Shown: one piece after another, positions 7,197-8,894 of the stretch
Layout of the letters: each line of letters opens with the position of its first letter
Numbering within the stretch: position 1 is the first letter of the stretch
Source of the DNA: JABFRJ01 sp031365465
Lineage (GTDB): Bacteria > Pseudomonadota > Alphaproteobacteria > Rhizobiales > Hyphomicrobiaceae
DNA: 8,894 bases
Assembly (NCBI GenBank): GCA_031365465.1
Contig: JANLYD010000305.1
Location: 1 to 8,894 of the forward strand
Direction: 5' to 3'
Program-made: the position numbers and the translations under genes
Notes under the pieces: model-generated
Database searches by the model: none
The model's input: only the letters and a program-made list of their open reading frames with translations
What the model was told of the DNA's origin: nothing

Positions 7197-7240
7197 AGGC
7201 AACGCCCCCTGCAAGGCAGTTGCGGCCATTGCCTGCAACT
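7197..7240 (-). repeat. Overlapping inverted repeats in the cytochrome c leader
   Basis: Two 6-bp inverted repeats interlock here: AGGCAA (7197-7202) with TTGCCT (7229-7234), and AGTTGC (7218-7223) with GCAACT (7235-7240). In order they run a, b, a', b', so in the transcript leader they could form either alternative stems or a pseudoknot. CCTGCAA also occurs twice as a direct repeat (7208-7214 and 7232-7238). The pairings are exact in the sequence; any regulatory role is inference. Confidence 0.35.
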
Positions 7241-7257
7241 CCCTCCGTTTCGCTGCA

Positions 7258-7285
7258 AATATACGGGTCCGGCCCCGGCTTGCAA
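7258..7285 (-). promoter_or_regulatory. Candidate sigma-70 promoter of the cytochrome c gene
   Basis: On the minus strand: -35 TTGCAA (7285-7280), a 16-bp spacer, and -10 TATATT (7263-7258; 5 of 6 consensus bases). Transcription would begin near 7250, leaving a leader of about 87 bases that contains the interlocking repeats. The -35 hexamer is its own reverse complement and is also used by the candidate kdsB promoter on the other strand. Confidence 0.5.
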
Positions 7286-7307
7286 CACCCGTACGGTCCG
7301 TTCTAAC
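7280..7307 (+). promoter_or_regulatory. Candidate sigma-70 promoter of kdsB
   Basis: On the plus strand: -35 TTGCAA (7280-7285), a 16-bp spacer, and -10 TCTAAC (7302-7307; 4 of 6 consensus bases). Expected start near 7314, about 47 bases before the kdsB ATG. It shares its -35 hexamer with the opposing cytochrome c promoter, and both spacers are exactly 16 bp. Confidence 0.4.
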
Positions 7308-7360
7308 ACCAGAAGGCGAGGCGAATTGTCACCGGTGAACGGCCGCGACGCGACCAAGCG

Positions 7361-8143
7361 ATGGGGGATCTCGTGCAAAGAACGCTTGTTGCCATTCCAG
7401 CGCGTCTAAAAGCCACCCGGCTGCCCGACAAACCGTTGGCCGACATCAATGGCTTGCCGATGATCGTCCACGTCTGGCAACGCGCCATGGCGGCGCGCAT
7501 CGGCCGGGTGATCGTCGCCACCGACAGTCCCGAGATCGCAGCCGTCATTCGTGCCGCCGGCGGCGAAGCGGTCATGACGCGCGACGACCACACCACCGGC
7601 TCCGATCGCATCCACGAAGCGTTGTGCGCCATTGACCCCGACGGCCACATCGACAAAATCGTCAACCTGCAAGGCGATCTGCCGACGCTCGAGCCGCGTC
7701 TTGTCACCGAGTGTCTGGCTCCGCTGACCACGCCGGCGGTCGATATCGCGACGTTGGCGGCTGAAATTCGTGTCGCCGACGAGCGCGTCAATCCGAACGT
7801 CGTAAAGGCCGTCGGCACGCCCGTCGATCGCAATTCCGGCGATGCTGGCCCGTCAGGCCCGGTCCAACGGCTGCGCGCGCTGTATTTCACCCGCGCCACT
7901 GCGCCCACGGGCGACGGCCCCCTTTATCATCACATCGGAATCTACGCCTATCGCCGCTCAGCGCTCGAACGCTTCGTCAGCCTGCGCCCGACGCCGCTCG
8001 AACAACGTGAGCGCCTTGAACAGTTACGCGCGCTGGAGCATGGCTTTCGCATCGACGTCATGATCGTCGATACTGTACCTTTGGGCGTCGATACGCCCGA
8101 GGATCTGGAGAAGGCGCGGCATATGTTGCGCCCACCCGCATGA
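7361..8143 (+). CDS. kdsB: 3-deoxy-manno-octulosonate cytidylyltransferase (CMP-KDO synthetase, 260 aa)
   Basis: Cytoplasmic enzyme that joins KDO to CMP from CTP, releasing pyrophosphate and activating KDO for the inner core of lipopolysaccharide. The nucleotide-binding loop is IPARLKATRLPDKPL (12-26), followed by GLPMIVHV (31-38), VIVATD (50-55), TRDDHTTGSDRIHEAL (73-88) with the conserved TGSDR, and VNLQGDLPTLEP (101-112) supplying the metal-binding aspartate. NPNVVK (144-149), ALYFTRATAP (173-182), YHHIGIYAYRR (189-199) and the C-terminal GVDTPEDLEKAR (242-253) complete the family pattern. The KdsB family is usually about 245-255 residues; a Gly/Pro-rich insert at about 151-169 makes this one slightly long. 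The ATG at 7361 has no clear ribosome site; GTG at 7373 (256 aa) has one, so the true start is uncertain by four codons. It converges with the phosphatase gene. Confidence 0.95.
   Translation: MGDLVQRTLVAIPARLKATRLPDKPLADINGLPMIVHVWQRAMAARIGRVIVATDSPEIAAVIRAAGGEAVMTRDDHTTGSDRIHEALCAIDPDGHIDKIVNLQGDLPTLEPRLVTECLAPLTTPAVDIATLAAEIRVADERVNPNVVKAVGTPVDRNSGDAGPSGPVQRLRALYFTRATAPTGDGPLYHHIGIYAYRRSALERFVSLRPTPLEQRERLEQLRALEHGFRIDVMIVDTVPLGVDTPEDLEKARHMLRPPA
7363..7368 (+). promoter_or_regulatory. Shine-Dalgarno-like GGGGGA supporting an alternative kdsB start
   Basis: GGGGGA lies inside the ATG-started reading frame, 4 bases before an in-frame GTG at 7373. Bases upstream of the ATG at 7361 (GACGCGACCAAGCG) carry no purine-rich site. 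Initiation at the GTG would give a protein starting VQRTLVAIPAR, which fits the usual KdsB beginning just before the IPAR loop. Confidence 0.4.
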
Positions 8144-8149
8144 ACCACG

Positions 8150-8593
8150 TCAGCATTCAGCATTTAGCGCGTCGACAGCACGTTCGATGAGCGCGAAGGC
8201 GGCCGCATAGTCGGCAGCGCTGCCGTGCCAGGGATCCTCGATGTCCAGCAGGTTGGCATTTGGGATCAAACTTGCCAGCAGTTCGATGGCCGGACATGGG
8301 ATTGGACGGGGACTCTCGTAGAGTTGGTCCCTGACTGAGCGATCGAGCGCAAACACGCGTTGCGCCGAGGCCAGCAACGCGTCGCTGACCGCACGTGTTC
8401 GATGTTGGGTCAGGTCGAGGCCGGCAGCAGCAACGCAAGACATGGCGCGGGGATCCGCAGGGGCGCCCACGCGTTCTACGGCCACGCCGGCAGACGCGAA
8501 ACGCAGACCGGCACCGGGTTTGGCGCGCGCTACGACTTCGGCCATCGGCGAGCGGCACGTATTGCCCCGGCAAACGAATAGGATCAGCGTCAT
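8150..8593 (-). CDS. Low-molecular-weight protein tyrosine phosphatase (147 aa)
   Basis: Cytoplasmic phosphatase of the LMW-PTP / arsenate reductase fold. The P-loop VCRGNTCRSPMAE spans residues 7-19, with nucleophile Cys8, the CX5R arginine Arg14 and Ser15; the second cysteine, Cys13, is the one that in LMW-PTPs can form a protective disulfide. SAGV (34-37) is the usual strand after the first helix, and the general-acid Asp is Asp120 in DIEDPWHG (117-124). Length is normal for the family (about 140-160). The start at 8593 is chosen because the P-loop should follow a short first strand; a longer frame to 8734 would overlap the dehydratase gene and adds nothing recognisable. It stands alone rather than in an exopolysaccharide cluster, so its substrate is unknown. 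It converges with kdsB (6 bp) and diverges from the dehydratase gene (38 bp). Confidence 0.9.
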   Translation of the reverse strand: MTLILFVCRGNTCRSPMAEVVARAKPGAGLRFASAGVAVERVGAPADPRAMSCVAAAGLDLTQHRTRAVSDALLASAQRVFALDRSVRDQLYESPRPIPCPAIELLASLIPNANLLDIEDPWHGSAADYAAAFALIERAVDALNAEC

Positions 8594-8601
8594 ACTCGAT
8601 C

Positions 8602-8616
8602 TTTGGTCATTCCAAA
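8602..8616. repeat. Inverted repeat TTTGG-N5-CCAAA between divergent genes
   Basis: TTTGG (8602-8606), TCATT, CCAAA (8612-8616) is a perfect 5-bp-arm inverted repeat near the middle of the 38-bp spacer (8594-8631) separating the phosphatase and dehydratase starts. Its position would let one bound repressor affect both genes. The pattern is seen directly; the function is a guess. Confidence 0.35.
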
Positions 8617-8631
8617 CTGAAGGACAAGCGC

Positions 8632-8894
8632 ATGGCACAGCCACAACGTTTGAGCGACACCGAATTGAAGCAAGCCCTCTCGGAGTTGGCAGGGTGGAAA
8701 CGCGTCGACGGCCGCGACGCCATCCAGAAAACATTCAAGTTCGACGACTTCAACGCAGCCTTCGGCTTCATGACGCGCGTCGCGCTCAAGGCTGAAAAAA
8801 TGAACCATCACCCCGAGTGGTTCAACGTCTACAGCCGCGTGGACGTCACGCTTCAAACGCACGACGCGGGCGGCGTAACCGCATTCGACCGCGA
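8632..8894 (+). CDS. phhB: Pterin-4a-carbinolamine dehydratase (partial, first 87 residues)
   Basis: Enzyme that dehydrates 4a-hydroxytetrahydrobiopterin to quinonoid dihydropterin, recycling the cofactor of phenylalanine hydroxylase; in some bacteria it also acts in molybdopterin or other pterin chemistry. The family signature is complete: EKMNHHPEWFNVYSRVDVTL at residues 55-74, with catalytic His59 and His60 and a third histidine in THDAGG (His77). FKFDDFNAAFGFMTRVA (36-51) is the usual first helix. The gene is cut by the right edge, near the natural C-terminus (family about 95-105 residues). The ATG at 8632 has AAGGA (8620-8624) seven bases upstream. Whether a phenylalanine hydroxylase gene follows cannot be seen. 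Confidence 0.94.
   Translation, partial: MAQPQRLSDTELKQALSELAGWKRVDGRDAIQKTFKFDDFNAAFGFMTRVALKAEKMNHHPEWFNVYSRVDVTLQTHDAGGVTAFDR

Noticed and set aside
7164..7238. 25-codon upstream extension of the cytochrome c gene
   Set aside because: No ribosome site at 7238, and the added residues spoil a neat N-terminal membrane anchor; AGGA supports the start at 7163.
8594..8734. 47-codon upstream extension of the phosphatase gene
   Set aside because: It would overlap the pterin dehydratase coding region and places unrelated Arg-rich sequence before a P-loop that normally begins within about 10 residues of the start.
1..8894. tRNA, rRNA, CRISPR, insertion sequences, phage or toxin-antitoxin modules
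   Set aside because: I found no cloverleaf, regularly spaced repeats, transposase or integrase motifs, or small paired genes; the genes fill nearly the entire window with ordinary metabolic and transport functions.

Overview
The window is chromosomal DNA from an alphaproteobacterium, most likely of the Rhizobiales (Hyphomicrobiales). This rests on the high GC content, the protein sequences (alpha-type KdsB, membrane-anchored CycM-like cytochrome c), and the cytochrome c / kdsB pairing that I recall from Bradyrhizobium, Rhodopseudomonas and Agrobacterium. There are nine protein genes, densely packed, with no rRNA, tRNA, insertion sequence or CRISPR array. No stretch over 300 bases lacks a gene.

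Positions 1-6422 (minus strand) carry a peptide-import ABC operon of the Yej (microcin C / oligopeptide) type. In transcription order it holds two tandem periplasmic binding-protein genes (yejA-like, each 619 codons), the permease genes yejB and yejE, and the start of the ATPase gene yejF, which runs off the left edge. yejB-yejE-yejF are tightly coupled (a 2-bp gap, then a 4-bp ATGA overlap). The unusual feature relative to enterobacterial yejABEF is that two diverged binding proteins appear to serve one membrane complex.

Positions 6557-7163 (minus strand) hold a one-gene unit for a membrane-anchored class I cytochrome c with its own strong intrinsic terminator, which separates it from the yej operon downstream. 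From 7164 to 7360 lies a divergent promoter region toward kdsB. It contains a candidate back-to-back promoter pair sharing one palindromic TTGCAA as the -35 element of both genes, plus TGCAA repeats and potential RNA structure in the cytochrome leader.

Positions 7361-8894 hold kdsB (plus strand; CMP-KDO synthetase for LPS), a convergent low-molecular-weight protein tyrosine phosphatase gene (minus strand, 6 bp away), and a divergent gene for pterin-4a-carbinolamine dehydratase (plus strand, cut by the right edge). A TTTGG-N5-CCAAA inverted repeat sits in the 38-bp spacer between the last two.

I see no clearly novel multi-gene system. The items most worth a second look are the duplicated binding protein, the shared -35 arrangement, and several small inverted or phased repeats in intergenic DNA.
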